Positions 39,301 through 52,500 are shown, numbered from the stretch's first letter. The stretch is DNA of 64,000 bases from Drosophila pseudoobscura (GCF_009870125.1 NC_046679.1:30070001-30134000), one strand, 5' to 3'. Numbers and translations: made by a program. Notes: a model not told the origin generated them from the sequence alone.

Positions 39301-42300
39301 GAACATTCTCCATTGCTGGGGCATCGCAAAACTATTTCTGAGGCTGCGAGAACAAGAGCCCGGAGAAACTTTCCCCTCGTCAAAGTCAGCTTAATTAATG
39401 AACAGCCTTCTGCCTCCCCACCCCTCCCCCCCACACACACACACACCCAGACACATCCTTTGGCTGTGAGGGAAAATCAATATTCAAATGCCCGAATCCC
39501 TTCAGAGGCCGAGGGCAAATCCGTGGCGACATCAATTAGAGCACATCATCTTGGGCCCCTGCCTCGCCCCCTCTGTCCCTGTGGCCCTGTCACACCATCG
39601 AAAAGTACAGTACACACAAGTGGCCGCGTAAAGGGAGAGCTGAGCACAAGAAAACGAAAGGCGTGGCATTGGCCGAGGCCGTGGACGATGCCGAGGGATG
39701 TGGGTTTTGGTCGGTTGAGAACTGGTTCTGCTGTCGCTGCTGCGGGTCCTGCGGGCACGAAAACTCACCCCCGAAATCCACAGAAAGATGCTGGTCGCCC
39801 CACCCCGCCCCGCTCCGCCCCGCACCGCACCGCCTTTATTCTAATAAGAAAGCGGCGCCATTTTGGAATGCCAGAAACAACCAACCCCCGGGACTGTCGG
39901 CGGAGGAGGAGGAGGAGGAGCGGGAGAGTAGAGTCCTTGTTGGCGTTCGTCTATAAGCGTGTGCTTCTTATTTATGACGTTTTTATGCTAATGGAATTCA
40001 AGTCCTTCCTTTTGCATGTCCCTGTGTGTGCGCAGGGATTAAAATATCTGATAAGAATCCTGCGAATCCTTATATGTACGTGTATCTGGGTGTGTGCTGC
40101 AGATGTCGTGATGTCGGCAAATGGTGGCACGTCTTTATGGCTGCCACATGAAAAAAGAAACCATCAAAGAAAGGAGAAAAATTAGATATATTTCGGGAAG
40201 AAAAAGGGAATCTTTAGATACAGATACATTAATCGGTACTACACAAAGGGAACTATTTATAAAGAATTATAGAAAAAAGTAGAAAAAAGGCAAATAATTC
40301 TTTAAAATTCTATAAAAAGCTGAAAAATCTTGAATATTCTTGAAAAGGGAAGATTAATAAGTTCTTGAAGTTCTTGAAGTATTTCCGAAAAAAAAACTCG
40401 AGGAATACTCATACTTCAAGGCAGATTTTGCAGACCCTTCAGGGAGATTCTCCTCCTCCTTTTCCCCACATTTTATCCAAATTTTGAGTGAAAAATTCCC
40501 CAACTAGATACAAAGATACAATAAGATACAGATACCAGCATGGGGAGGGAGTCGGGGGCAACCATTAAACACTTGTATCTCTTTTGTTGAAGGAATCCCA
40601 CTCGTACTTGCCGCTGACATAATTATAAAAGGAAACAAATGTGCCACACGCACACGGAGACACACAGAGACACATGTAGAGGGACAGGACACTCTCCCAG
40701 GACACACAGAAACAGAGACACATATCTAAAGGGTCCACAACTTGAAACAAAAGGATTTTCGTTTTGGTTAATGATAAAAATACAACAAAAAAAATTGGGT
40801 ATACGATGGTACGATGCCGCAGCCAGAGGACACAAAAAGGACACACGCACACACGCACACGCACACACACACAGAGAGAGGTTCTAGGAAAACGACAGAG
40901 AGAGCAAAACGAACCTAAATCGGGACTTTAATCAAGTTCTGTCTCCTTGCTCCAAGGAACGGCAGGCGACAGGCGCCCAACCACAGATATGACACGCCCC
41001 CATTTAAAGGCTGACTACCCCCCGCCAGACGGACAGACGTACAGACGGAAGCAGGCCGGATGCCCCCCAAAAACGGATAAATAGTCCGAAAAATTTCCAA
41101 TTAATTTCCACATCAATTTGTTGTCGTAAATAAGAACAGGATCTCCCCTACACTGGGGGGTGGCGGGGGGGAGGGGTTGGGTCAGGCGAAGCATCAATAA
41201 TGGCATAAAAATTGATTACATTTGGCAGGCCAGGACACGACAGGACAGCCAGGAATCCTTCAGCATAGTTATCCTGATAGTTGAGATCTCCCAAAAGTGT
41301 TTTTCGGCAGCCCAGGAAATGGCCCAACCTACTCCCAGTCCCACTCCCACTCCCCCTCCCCTTTTGCCGCTCAGTTTTCTTGAGGGTCCAGCCTGTACAG
41401 GACATCCAGGAGGCAGCAGGCAGCAGGCAGCAGGCAGAAGGCAGGAGGTGGGAGGTGGGAGGCGGCAGGCAGGAGGCAACATCATTTAAACTTGCCCCGT
41501 GATGAGGGTGAATACAAAGTACAAAAAATGTTTCCGTTTCTTGTTGTCCTGTTTTGATGACTCTCTCTCTCGCTGTCTCCCTCTCTCTCTGTGTCTCTGT
41601 CTCTGTCTGGCTCTGTGCTTTTGGCCAACAACTAATAAATATGACCGAAAATGAAACTGCCCAAAAATTTCCACACAATCACACATTATGGACACCCCCA
41701 CACCCCAGCCCCACACACACACTCCCCCACTGGCACTCCCCCCCACACATTTGGGGGGCTCCATCGCACATTAGCCATATTCCGTCTCATATTCTCGTTC
41801 TCGTAGTTGTAGTTTTTGCCTGTTTTTGGCTTCCAAGTTGACTGCAAAATCCGCAAAAGAACGCCACACAGACACGGACACACGGACGGATACGGAGACG
41901 GAGACACACTCTGGGCATCCTCTGGCATCCATCCTCATGTATGTGTGTGTGTGTGTGTATGTGTCTGTGTGCGTGCGCATGCCAACTTTCGCTTCATAAG
42001 TGGTTGCCTCTTGCCTCTTGCCTCTTGCCTCTCGGCATGCCGCATACACACACGTGTGTGGATGTGTCCTGAAAAATGAACCCATCATGGCCGAAAAACT
42101 ACAGCAGGAAATTCGGTTAGCAAGTGTCGGCTCCCTCCATGCACCATACACCATGTGGCATGCGGCATGTGTGTGTGTGTCCATGTGTGTGTTTAATGAG
42201 TGTCCTTGTTGTTGCCATACTCTTCGTTTGATAGAAAGTAGAGCCTAGTCCCTCGATCGAGGGATAATCAGCAGATAAGATCCACTTTCAATTTGAATTT

Positions 42301-43599
42301 CCAGCCTGAATGAGGCTTCAGGGATCTCCCTCATTGACAGGATCTATGGCCTCCCTTGGCCTCCCTTGTCCCTTCCCTGGGCTGAAGAAAGCGTATCCAA
42401 TCGTCTTTGGCATCTCTGCCGCTTGCAGCTGGATGGCTGCTCCTTCATTCAACTCTCGTTTCACTCTGCTTTTTCCTCAAGTCAAATTATGGTAACATAA
42501 ATGTGGGCGAAAGGCACAGGACAACAACATGGATAAGGATACAAAAGGATAAAATGGAAAAGAAGCAGCAGCATTTTGGCCAACCAAAAATGAGGGTCGA
42601 GAGATAGGAGCTTGTGCGAGTATTTTTAGGCGTCTTTTTGATCCAAACAAAAGGCCGTACAGCCTCCTGCCTCCTGGCTCCTGCCTCCCACAACCATGAC
42701 CCCCTCCCCACCCCCTTCTTGAAGGCCCAGGACTCCATTCTGGGCAGAGAGAGGAGAGAGCCTATGCTCTGGAAAAGGCTTTTGTTGAATTTATTTTGTC
42801 GGCTATCTGTGTGAGTGGCCGTATATATTGTGTGCAAGTGTGTGTGTGTATCTTTTGCTGACTTTTCAGGCACAGACACACACAAAGGACACAGGACGGA
42901 CACTGGCCACTGGACACTTTGGCAAGAGGATAAGGCTGATGGCACGCACAATCCTTCGTGCTCCTTCGAAAGAGCCTCCTTTTGTGTAGGCTCCCCCAAA
43001 CCCGTCCCCCCTGTTGGGTGTGTGTGTGTGTTTTAGGATGTATCCTGGCAGCTGGTTGTCCTTCTTGCGCCTGTTGTCCTTAGCAGATCCCAACATCCCC
43101 TCCTCCCAACCCCCACTGCCCGCCCGACAATCCTTGGCATCCCCCAAATCCATTTTCCTCTCTTTCTCTGTTTTTACTTGTATTTTATATGAAAACTTTA
43201 CAGCACACAAATTTGCATATATAGAAGTCCTTCCCCACACCCGAACACCACCCCACTCCACCCCACCCCACACGTCTGTGTGTATGTGTGTGCCTGTCTG
43301 TGTGAGTGAGGAAAATGTATGCAAATTTCAAGTGTTTCCTCTTCGTTATGAACCCAACTTCAATGCAAAATTAACAGAAATATGTAAATTTTTCTTTACG
43401 TCCAGTCGTCGGGCCTCCCATTCTTCCGCCCTCCTTTTCTTCTTCTTCTTCGCCTCCTCCCTGGTACATTCTTTCACAGAATTTCGGTTTTTGTTTTTGT
43501 TGTAATTTTTACCTGAATTTCTATCGATTCTATACAGATTTTAGAAGAATAGACGAGAGGAAATGCTCTCCATAATAATTTTAAAAAATTTTAAACATA
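33301..43599. other. Gene-free DNA, possible regulatory sequence
   Basis: No supported gene. Simple repeats include GGGACTGGGGCAGGGGCTGG-like repeats (35,340-35,405), CTCCATGCTCCATG repeats (35,690-35,735), CA tracts (35,909-35,938; 36,073-36,106), GACACGGGGCACGGGG repeats (38,745-38,780) and GCAGGCAGCAGG repeats (41,410-41,470). A cluster of TAAT sites lies at 36,550-36,760. A 366-codon frame at 39,085-40,185 runs through a C-run and a CA tract and is not credible as a gene. Confidence 0.5.
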
Positions 43600-43960
43600 T
43601 GTACATATATACAAAAAATATCAAATGGAAAGAAAACAAGCCTAAAAATAGAGTACATATATTTAAGAGGTTTTTAACACAAAAAAAAAATATATATAAC
43701 AAAAATATCAAATGAAAATAAAACAAAACAAAGATAAAAATGTTTAAGACGTTTTAACAAAAAAAAAATCTATAATAAAATATCAAATGGAAGAAAAAGA
43801 AAGATTAAAATAGAGTAAAAATATTTAAGAGGTTTTTAACAACAACAAAATCTATCAGGAAATATCAAATGGATAGAAAACAAGGATAACAATAGAAAAC
43901 AAATATATAAGAATTTTCAAAATGATTCAATAATTTGTAAAAGTAAAATAAAAATACAGT
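43600..43960. repeat. Four tandem ~85-nt AT-rich units
   Basis: Units begin with ATATCAAATGGAAAGAAAA-like sequence and contain ATAGAGTA...ATATTTAAGAGGTTTTTAAC. Starts are near 43,618, 43,705, 43,781 and 43,862. Non-coding. Confidence 0.75.
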
Positions 43961-44294
43961 AAAGAAATGTTTAATATTATCTTGAATATATAAAAATATA
44001 TTTATGTATTATAAAAGGTACGCTTCCTTCTCAGCGATGGCTGCTCTTGGTATTTCTTCTCTAAAAAACTGTGAAAATGTCATATGTACATGTGTTCATA
44101 AATGCAGTATCCATGTATGCCTCTCATGTCGTTGTTGCTCATATTGTTCATATTTAATTGTGTTTTCTCACACGTAATTCTACACCCGCACTTGCACTTT
44201 CACTCACACGCGCACTTACACTCACGAGCTTACTTCCAATCTCAGCCGAATTTGCACTCATTCCACTGAAGAACCGTAGCTGATTGCATTCTTG

Positions 44295-45125
44295 CATTGA
44301 CTGCCCTCCCGCTCTATTACTCCCGCTCTTGCGGGACTCTCACGCTCATTAACACATGGCGCATCATTCCTCTTTGCTGCCTTTCCACTCATATTCGGGA
44401 CGATATTGAACACGTTTGATTGAGGCGCTTCAAGCCTTGGGATATTTGTTGCTTTTGCACAAAAAATAAACGCTGCACTTGGCTTTTCTACAATTTTTTC
44501 CTTTCCTTTGCTCATTTATATTAGTATTTACACTTCTTTTGATCACTTTTCCTGCTTCCATTATTGACTTCCATTGACAGCCTCCCGCTCTTTTACTCCC
44601 TTTCTTGCGCCGCTCCTCCCGCACTATTACTCACTCTCACTCTCGTTGACTCATGGCGTGGTGCTGCTACATTTCTTTGCTGCCTCCTTCCACTCATATT
44701 CGGGACACGATTGAACACGACTGCTGAAGCCACCGCTAAATCTTGGGATATTTGTGCCTTTGCACGCAAAAAAAAGCACTGCACTTGGCTTTTATACATT
44801 TCTTACTTTTAATTGTTCATTTACATTGCTTTTGCACTTATTTTGATCACTTTTCGGGTTTCCATTTTGCAGTGACAGCCTCCCGCTCTTTTACTCCCTT
44901 TCTTGCGCCGCTCCTCCCACACATGGCTTGATGCCGCTAAATTCTATTTGCTGCCTGCTTCCACTAAAAAGATTAAACACGCTTGCTGAAAGCACCGCAG
45001 GGATATTTGTCGCCTTTGCACGCAAAAAATAAAGCACTGCACTTGGCTTTCACATATACTGGGAACATTTTTCCATTCTATCGCTCATTTACACCTATTT
45101 ACACTTCACTTTATCACTGGTTGGC
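44295..45125. repeat. Triplicated 250-300-nt element
   Basis: Three tandem copies at about 44,295-44,571, 44,572-44,868 and 44,869-45,125. Shared landmarks in order are CCTCCCGCTCTTTTACTCCC, TTGCTGCCT...CCACT, GATTGAACACG, GGATATTTGT, TTTGCACGCAAAAAA, GCACTGCACTTGGCTTTT and TTTGATCACTTTT. The first copy lies next to a C/A-rich leader (44,165-44,230) with CACTC repeats. Minus-strand frames across copies 1 and 2 are similar only because the copies are. It may be a fragment of a dispersed mobile element, but I cannot name the family. Confidence 0.75.
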
Positions 45126-46735
45126 TTTTGACATAACTTTTGATCACTTATTGGCACATTTTCACTTTGGTAACTTGGCCCACGCATATTAAACGATTTT
45201 CCTGCAGATTTTCACCTTTTTTCATCACTCATTGCTCAGCGACACAAAAAGCGCGGGTCGGCGCTGTGATCTTAGCCGTGGTCAAGGAGAGAGCAGAGCT
45301 TGCTCATATCTGCGTGAGCGTGGGCGCGAGATTATAGAGAGGCTTTGCACGGATCGTTGTTGGTGCTGCCAACGAAGCTTTCTAGCTTCAAGAACTCAGA
45401 GAGAAAGCTTTCACGTGCGAAATTTGTTTTGTTATCTATGCTGCTCTCCCCCTCCCACTGCATCTGCTTGGATGAACATAAATCAATAAAAATTGATGCA
45501 TTTTCTGCATTTAAATTTCTGCATTCCCTTCGTCCACATGGCGTATCCTTAATCACCGGCAAAAACTGCTCATTCACAATGGAGAGCCGGCCCTCCTTCC
45601 TCTCCTTCTCTCATTACTCAGGACTGTGTCCCATTTCGGAATACTCTCACACACAAGCACAGAGATGCCATGACCCCACCTCTAACCCAATGACCACGGC
45701 CCAACCCCTGGGCCAAACAAGGGTTAACAGCAATTTGAATTTGGATTCGGAGGAAAAAAAAGCATCAGCAGCAGCGGCGCAACCCTTAACTTGTTGCTAT
45801 GCCCCGAAATGTTGAAAGATGGAATCCAAAATGAAACTGCAAACTGCGAAAAGATGCGAAAAAAAGATGGAAATTAAAGGAGGAAGGAACATTTGCCGCC
45901 GGCTGTCGTCTGGCGGCCCGAAGAAAAAGGTTTGACCCACAAGCGGGAGACGGGATTTGTGGAGCATTTGGAGCGGATGATGCGACTGATGCCTCGAATG
46001 GGGCAGGGCGGGGGGGGCAAGGATTACATGGAGAATCTGGGTTAGAAATGTCCTTCGCTGCTCGTTTGCCCTTCCTCTTGGGCAGACCTGTGCGGGGCCA
46101 TAAATTTAATGAACGACAAATTCGGCTCGATTCTGCAGAAACTTGTTTCGATTCAAAAGCAATTCGGGAGTGTGGAAAAACAAGTTCAAATGAGGACTTT
46201 TTCCCATCAGAAGCCGCGGCCAGGGCCAGACAATTGCAGTTCAAATGGTCAAGGATATTCAAGGATGTTGCCGATCTGCCAGGCGATCACCCCAGAGTCC
46301 AGTCCCTGCAAAAACCAGTTCTCTGGAGCGGCCACGGCGGCTGCAGCTTTTTCGCATTTCAGCCCTGGACCGTGCAGCGTGGACCAAGGACCCGCCGCCG
46401 CCAGGTGTGCATCGGATGCTGCCTGATGCTGCGATCCGATCCACCCCACCCCACAAAACCACCCAGAACCACCACCCGATCCAACAATGCCAACGTTTTT
46501 CCAATCTTTTGGGCATTGGTTTTTCTATAATAAACTTGCGTAACGGGTTTCGAGGGTTTCGAGGCCTGCCTGCCTGCCTGCATGCCTGCGCTCTCCTTTG
46601 TGTGCCCGAAGGGACTGGACGGACTCCTTTGTCCACATCCGGGCAGAGGGCAGACAATGGACAAAGCTTTCGCATCCTGCGATTACGATCGCCCGATCTG
46701 CCTGGATGCTGACTGGATCTGGCGGCCCTGCCGGG
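45126..46735. other. Upstream flank of the 46.77-kb promoter
   Basis: Unique-looking, GC-mixed sequence without a supported gene. It contains AGAGAGCAGAGC and GAGCGTGGGCGCGAGA strings at 45,285-45,335 next to the triplicated element. Given the strong promoter at its right edge, this is the obvious place for proximal control sequences, but I could not assign sites. Confidence 0.4.
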
Positions 46736-46801
46736 TATATAAGCCACGGCTGCTGCGGAGAATCAATCAGTTTCATTTCAATCTTCAAACTCTGAGGATC
46801 A
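46736..46801 (+). promoter_or_regulatory. Core promoter: TATA box, Inr and DPE
   Basis: TATATAAG at 46,736-46,743 is followed by the fly initiator TCAGTT at 46,767-46,772, with its A (+1) at 46,769. The TATA starts at -33/-31. At +28 to +32 the sequence GGATC fits the DPE consensus (A/G/T)G(A/T)(C/T)(A/C/G). All three elements sit at canonical spacing, so rightward transcription from about 46,769 is well supported. Confidence 0.75.
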
Positions 46802-47340
46802 CCAGCAGCAGCAGCAGGAGCATCAGTAGCAGCATCACAGGACCAGGAGGACCACTCGGATTCCCTGGAACTACCGCCATGTCCAGGCGGCGCTAGGAAG
46901 GCTGTTGCATGCGGCACACATCCTTCCGATCCCGAACCCACTAGAAACACACAAAATACCAACAAAATTCAGTCGAAAAGTTGCCAAAATTCGCAAAAAC
47001 CGAAAGTCAGATTAATTTTTATTACTTGTAAAACACCAACAAAAAACAACGCATCCAAACTCCAAGAAATACGAACAATATTTTCGTGAGAATATGGTTA
47101 AAGTATAAACAACAAAAACCTAGAGAAAAAACACAAAAAACTAAAGCAAAAATCCACAAAAATCAAAAACAACAAACAAACATAAAATCAGTTCCGAAAA
47201 AATCAAAAACAAAATTCTCAAAGTTCACAAAACTCAAAAGAAAATCGTAAAAAAAACCTGGAAATCAATTGGAAAGTTCTCTCGAAAAAAAAAACACAAA
47301 ACAAAAATCTGCAAAGTGAAGAGTGATAATAATATCGTTT

Positions 47341-47360
47341 TTATATCTTACAGGTAAGAA
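47341..47360 (+). other. Splice donor or zero-length (recursive) splice site
   Basis: A T-rich stretch ending CTTACAG is directly fused to GTAAGA at 47,354. This can be the donor of the first exon of the 46.77-kb transcript. It also has the form of a recursive (ratchet) splice site, in which an acceptor is immediately followed by a donor. The pyrimidine tract is modest, so the plain donor reading is simpler. Confidence 0.45.
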
Positions 47361-47401
47361 AAGATCGTAAAAGATAGATATACTATATGTAGATATAAGA
47401 A

Positions 47402-48153
47402 ATGCCTTTCCAAGAGCCACTTTCCCCTTCTTATACACTCTCTTTTATCACTAGGAACCCCAAGCCGAAGCAGGAGAGCATAAGTACAGCGGAGAGAGAG
47501 AGAAGCCACTATTATGGATCGCAAGACATCTCGAAACCCATATCCATTCCAAACGAGAAAATTGTTATGAAACTCAACAAAATTCTCAAGTGTTTACTGC
47601 TCATAATTCTCTACTGCAATGACCATTGGCCGCCATCCATTCATCCACCGATTCTCCACCGATTAAGCCACAAAAAGGGGCCGCCAGTGCCGCCACATCG
47701 CCAGATCCGCCACGAAATTCAAATCTTCAACGAAATTCAACTCAAAATCAACTCAAAGCCAAACTGCAGGCATCTTCAGTCACTGCCACGCCCATACGCC
47801 ACCAACAGCACCGACGACAACGCCGCCTCCGCCCCAAGAGGAGGAGCATTGTGCCCCAAGCAGCAATCGAGGCCAGCAAATCACTCAGAGTCCAGGCAGA
47901 AACTGCAAGGAAGGAAACCGAAATTCAAGAAACCAGAAACCAAATCGCAAACACAACGACAGCTCGGGGCAAATACAGAAGAAGGCGCCAACGATGTGTC
48001 GCTGTATCGCTGATGATGATGACATCGAGAGCCGGCCACTCCAAGACGAGGATCGAGCATCTGAAGGCGACCGAAGGAGGCAAAAGGCAGCGCAAGGCAG
48101 CGACTGAGGCAGCAGCAGCAACAGCAGGCAGAGGCAGCGACGTCGTTATCTAA
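47402..48153 (+). other. Two overlapping open frames (203 and 175 codons), doubtful
   Basis: Frame one (47,402-48,013) contains an internal Met at 47,567 that starts a signal-peptide-like stretch (MKLNKILKCLLLIILYC) followed by a basic, Pro/Gln-rich tail. Frame two (47,626-48,153) is basic and Ala/Thr/Arg-rich. Both overlap in A/C-rich DNA, where stop codons are rare, and the start contexts are poor (GTTATGA). If the donor at 47,354 is used, both lie in an intron. A secreted peptide is possible but unsupported. Confidence 0.15.
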
Positions 48154-48293
48154 GGCAGCGCTCCCCTTTCGCAGGGGAAAAAGCTGCCTTCCCCCGTTGC
48201 CACACACAGATACGACGAGTATCTAGATATTTAGCTGAATATCTAAGCAGCAGGGGCAGTGACTGCTGCCCCATGCAACCCCTCGACAGGAAG

Positions 48294-49160
48294 GACACTC
48301 ACACACACACACACACACGCACAAGCATTACCACCCCAAGCAGGCGCTCCTGCGGCGAATTCACACACAGGCGCACACCCCCTAAGCAGAACTCACGCAC
48401 ACACTCGCAGCCCACACAGAAACAGAGAGAGAGAGAGAGAGAGCAGAAAGCAGAAAGAGAGCGAGAGCTCACCTCATCCGATGGCGGCACAAAACACTTC
48501 ATCGCAAGTATGTTTCGACTTTTGTTTAGACCCTAAACTTCTGCCACAGGTTTCGAGGAAGAGCCAAAGTTCACGACTCAAAAGGATCCAAATCGAAAAG
48601 TGAGAAAATTCTTTCAAATTGAATGCCCATCATTGAGGCCGATGCAGAGGTAGAACCTTTGACAGCAGCAGCAGAAACAGCCAGAAAAAGCATAAATTTC
48701 AAAATCAATCCGACAGTCAAAATCCCCTCTAAAAAAGAAACTCTTCTTCTACGGCATCGCAGAAGGCTTCATTTCCAGAGCCCCCCCCCCCCTCCCACAC
48801 ACCCCAAAGACCCAAGGAATCATTGAGCAAAGATCCGCCCCCCTGCCACATCTAAAATCCACACACACTATGCAATAGTTTATCATTTTGTGTCCAAAAC
48901 GCAAATCGAATCCAATGGAAATTCCAAATTCGCGTTTCGTCCTTACAAATCCTTAGTTTAACCACAAATCTTAAACCAAACCAAACAAACATCTCAGAGA
49001 AAAAAACGTCAGTTTCGAATGCCCCAGAGCTTCCAGGCACACACCATTAAATCAACCACCGCTTTGGTCCCTCACACACACACACACACACACAACACTT
49101 TAGCCCACAAACACAAGCAGGGGTGCGCTCATACACACACACACACACACACACATACAC
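48294..49160. repeat. CA/GA microsatellite cluster in the long transcript
   Basis: CA tracts at 48,297-48,318, 49,073-49,095 and 49,130-49,155, and a GA tract at 48,424-48,443, all lie within the A-rich transcribed unit. Their Thr/His-repeat frames are not genes. Confidence 0.8.
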
Positions 49161-49869
49161 TCAAACACACTCACACCCCTTTGGTAATAAAATGGCTGCA
49201 AAGGAAGCTGCTTCTACGATTCCCAAGAAGAAAAGACAGAAAAAAATAGCCACAGGACCCGCGAAAAGAAAATATCAGAGAACCCAAAAACCAAGTTTTA
49301 CTCACACATTTCTTGGCGCTTTCAATATTTCGTTGATATTTTCATCAAGAAAAGCAAAAGGCGTTTGCGGCATTTTTTAATCGAAAAAAGTTTTATGAAA
49401 ATTCCAAAGAAATATTTAATGCGCAAGAAATGTTGATGGAAATTTGCACAGCACAGCAAATCGAATCCACTACCAAAACCCTATAGAAGTTAAAGAACCA
49501 ACCATCTTTAAGCCCCCAACCCAAGCACCCAGTCACCAACCCAAAATGTCTCTTGGCCATTGACACAGGACCCCAGATTTGACCCAAAATAAAGTTTTAG
49601 GCAGGCAGCATATGCAAAAGGCAAAAACTAAACGATTAGGCAACACAAAAACTGCCCACAAAAAACAATCCACCATCTACGAAGATTATCTATTACAAAG
49701 GAAAATAATTATTCAAATCAAAGTTCTCTTTCCTCAAAAACTACATTCAAAATCATAACCAAATTCAAAAGCCTCAATTCTTTATACTTTAGAGATCCAA
49801 ATCAGAAAGAAAAGACAAACCAATCAGTTTTAAACGAAAAACATCTTCCAACAAATTCAAAATCAGAAA

Positions 49870-50420
49870 GATTATCAAGAATCCACTTGAGAAATTATCC
49901 AACAAAATTCTAAAGCCATTTCAATCAATTCCAAATCCCAAATTCAAGGATTTTAATTCCTTAAATTCAAGAATCCACTTGATGAGTTATCCTACAAAAT
50001 CTAAAACAATCCAAAGACAATTTCATTCGATACCAAATCTCAAATCCAAGGTTTCAAATACTTCAAAATTCAAAAATCCACTTGAGAAATTATCCAACAG
50101 AATCCAAAACACACCAAAGACAATTTCAATCAATGACAAATCTCAAATCCAATGATTTAAATACTTCAAAAATCAAAAATCCACTTGAGAAATTATTCAA
50201 CAAAATCCAAAACAAACCCAAGACAATTTGAATCGATTTAAATTCAAAAATCTATTTGAAAAGATATCAAAAAAAATATTCACACAATTCCAAACTCATC
50301 TTCAATCGATACCAAATGCAAAGATTTAAGTTCCTTAAATTCAAAAATCCACTTGAGAAATTATCGAACAAAATTCAAAGACAATTTCAATCGATTATAA
50401 ATCCCAATTCAAAGGTTTAC
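49870..50420. repeat. Tandem ~100-nt units in the long transcript
   Basis: About five or six units share AATCCACTTGAGAAATTATC, then CAACAAAATCC, AAAGACAATTTCAATCGAT, ACCAAATCTCAAATCC and a TTCAAATACTTCAAAATTC-like end. Unit starts are near 49,880, 49,973, 50,074, 50,179 and 50,347, with a diverged copy near 50,250. Non-coding in all frames. Confidence 0.75.
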
Positions 50421-52009
50421 AATTCTTGAAAATTCAAACCGAAAATCGTACACTTCAAACACAAATTCCAAAACCAAATTCAGACTTCAAAACGATAGAA
50501 AGGCACTCAATTCCAAATCAGAATAAATATTCTTGAAATACACTTTGAAAAATGATCAGAAAATTTAATGAGATATCTCTTTCGCAGTTTAAAAATATAT
50601 TTAATATGTTAGATCCACTTCAGACTTGTAGAACACAATAGAAAGTTAAACCAGAAGCAAAATTAATCAAAAAGAAAATCAGAATTTCCCTTAAGAACAA
50701 GAACATAAAATATAAAATTTAGTTCGATAAATTCTGAGCAACAAAAAGCAAATCAACAACAAATACACATGAAATTCAAATCAAAAATAACCAAAAATAA
50801 AACAAAAACCTTATGAAAGAAAATCAAAATTAGGATAAATTTTAAATCAAAATCAAACATCAAAATAAACAAAATCCAAAATCAAAATAAACAAAATACA
50901 AAATCAACAATTTAAAGACTGTGTCCTGAAAAAAAACTCCATCCAAATTCTCGATAAGACTTAAATGAATAGATTTGAAATTAGATTATACTTTCGTTCA
51001 TCATGAGAAAACCAAATTCTGAGAAGTATAGCAAATTCGAATGAAATTCTGAATTAGACTTTACTTAAAAGTTTTCCATTCAAATTCCCACCAGAACAAA
51101 GCAAAGCTCTAAAAGACACTATCAAATTCAAGCTGATAAAACTTTAACAAAAGAATCTCTCCAAAGGTAATGTTGAAATTCCAAATTAGACATCGCTGGG
51201 ATAAACCTTTAGCAAGTTCCATTACGAAAGAATTTTCAAATTCGAAACACGCTAAATTAACCTTCAAGACAATAACATATCTCCTTATTTGAAAAATACT
51301 AATATCTTCTGAAATATTTTCTTGATCTAAAACATCTACAACATTTTTCAAACTTAAATTATTATTTATGGTTACATTTCAAAACATTCGTTATTTGGCT
51401 TCAAAAGAGTTTAAATAATTTTTAACCAATTCCTTGAAACAAAAGGGTTTAAATTCATTTTTAACAAATTCCTTGTATCGAAAATTTTTCAAAATACCAA
51501 ATAACTCAATACAATTTTATTTCAAACACAAAATAACCAAAAAGACCACAAAGGACAAAAGAATCCAATTTTAAAAATACTATTATAACTAAATCACAAA
51601 TACATCATCAAAATCATCCTTCAAACACTTTTTAAGATCCAATTGCAAACAAAAAACATCTAAAAACATCCAAAAAGAGAATCAAAAGTAAATTTAGACT
51701 TTCAGAGTCATTTATTTTATTGGAAAAACTTTTATCCAACTTTAAATTCCAAAACTTCGTTTCAAATATTACAAAAGTATTTAACAAATTTGATGCTTTC
51801 TGAACCAAAGCCCGGTAATAAATTCTTATGAAATTCTAGGAAATTCATTATGATAGAACAATTCTCACTCAAATTATATTATTTATTTGCTGCAATTCAA
51901 GAAATTCAAAAGCTAAGATACGAAACACAAAAGAAATATCAAATACGATATCAAATAGTTAACAGTATTCAATCTTTCATGTGTAATCGAAAAAAGAATT
52001 ATCCAAACC

Positions 52010-52500
52010 AAAAAAAAGAAAATATCCAAATTCCGAAGAGTACAAAATTCAAAAATACTGTTAGAAGCAGGAAATATCCAAAATATCCAATTTTCAATGA
52101 ATATAATATTGAAAGATAGTAAAATGAAAAAAAGGAAATAAATATCCAAATTCCGAAGAGTAAAAAAATTTAAAAAAAATCCAAATTCAAAAAAGAAAAT
52201 ATCCAAATCCAAAAGAAAATACCCGAAGAGTAAAATATTTAAAAATAGTATTTTAAAGAAAAGAAATATCCTAGTTCCGAAGAGTACAAAATTAAAAATA
52301 GTATTTAGAAGCAGGAAAAATCCAAAATATCCAATTTTCATAAAGTAAAATATTGAAAGATAGTATTTAAAAGAAAATAAATATCCAAATTCCGAAGAGT
52401 AAAAGGTTTAAAAATAGTTTTTAAAAGAAAAGAAATATCCAAATTCAAAAAAGAAAATATCCAAGTCCAAAAGAAAATATCAAAATTCAAAATATTTTTT
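52010..52500. repeat. Short-period array of AATATCCAAATTCCGAAGAG
   Basis: About eight degenerate units of 40-60 nt combine AAATATCCAAATTCCGAAGAG, GTAAAATA-TTAAAAATAG and AGAAGCAGGAA blocks. The array ends just before the acceptor candidate at 52,574. The open minus-strand Phe/Leu-rich frames over it are artefacts of the repeat. Confidence 0.75.

Noticed and set aside
39085..40185. 366-codon plus-strand frame
   Set aside because: It crosses a C13 run and a CA tract, changes composition abruptly and shows no splice, promoter or domain evidence.
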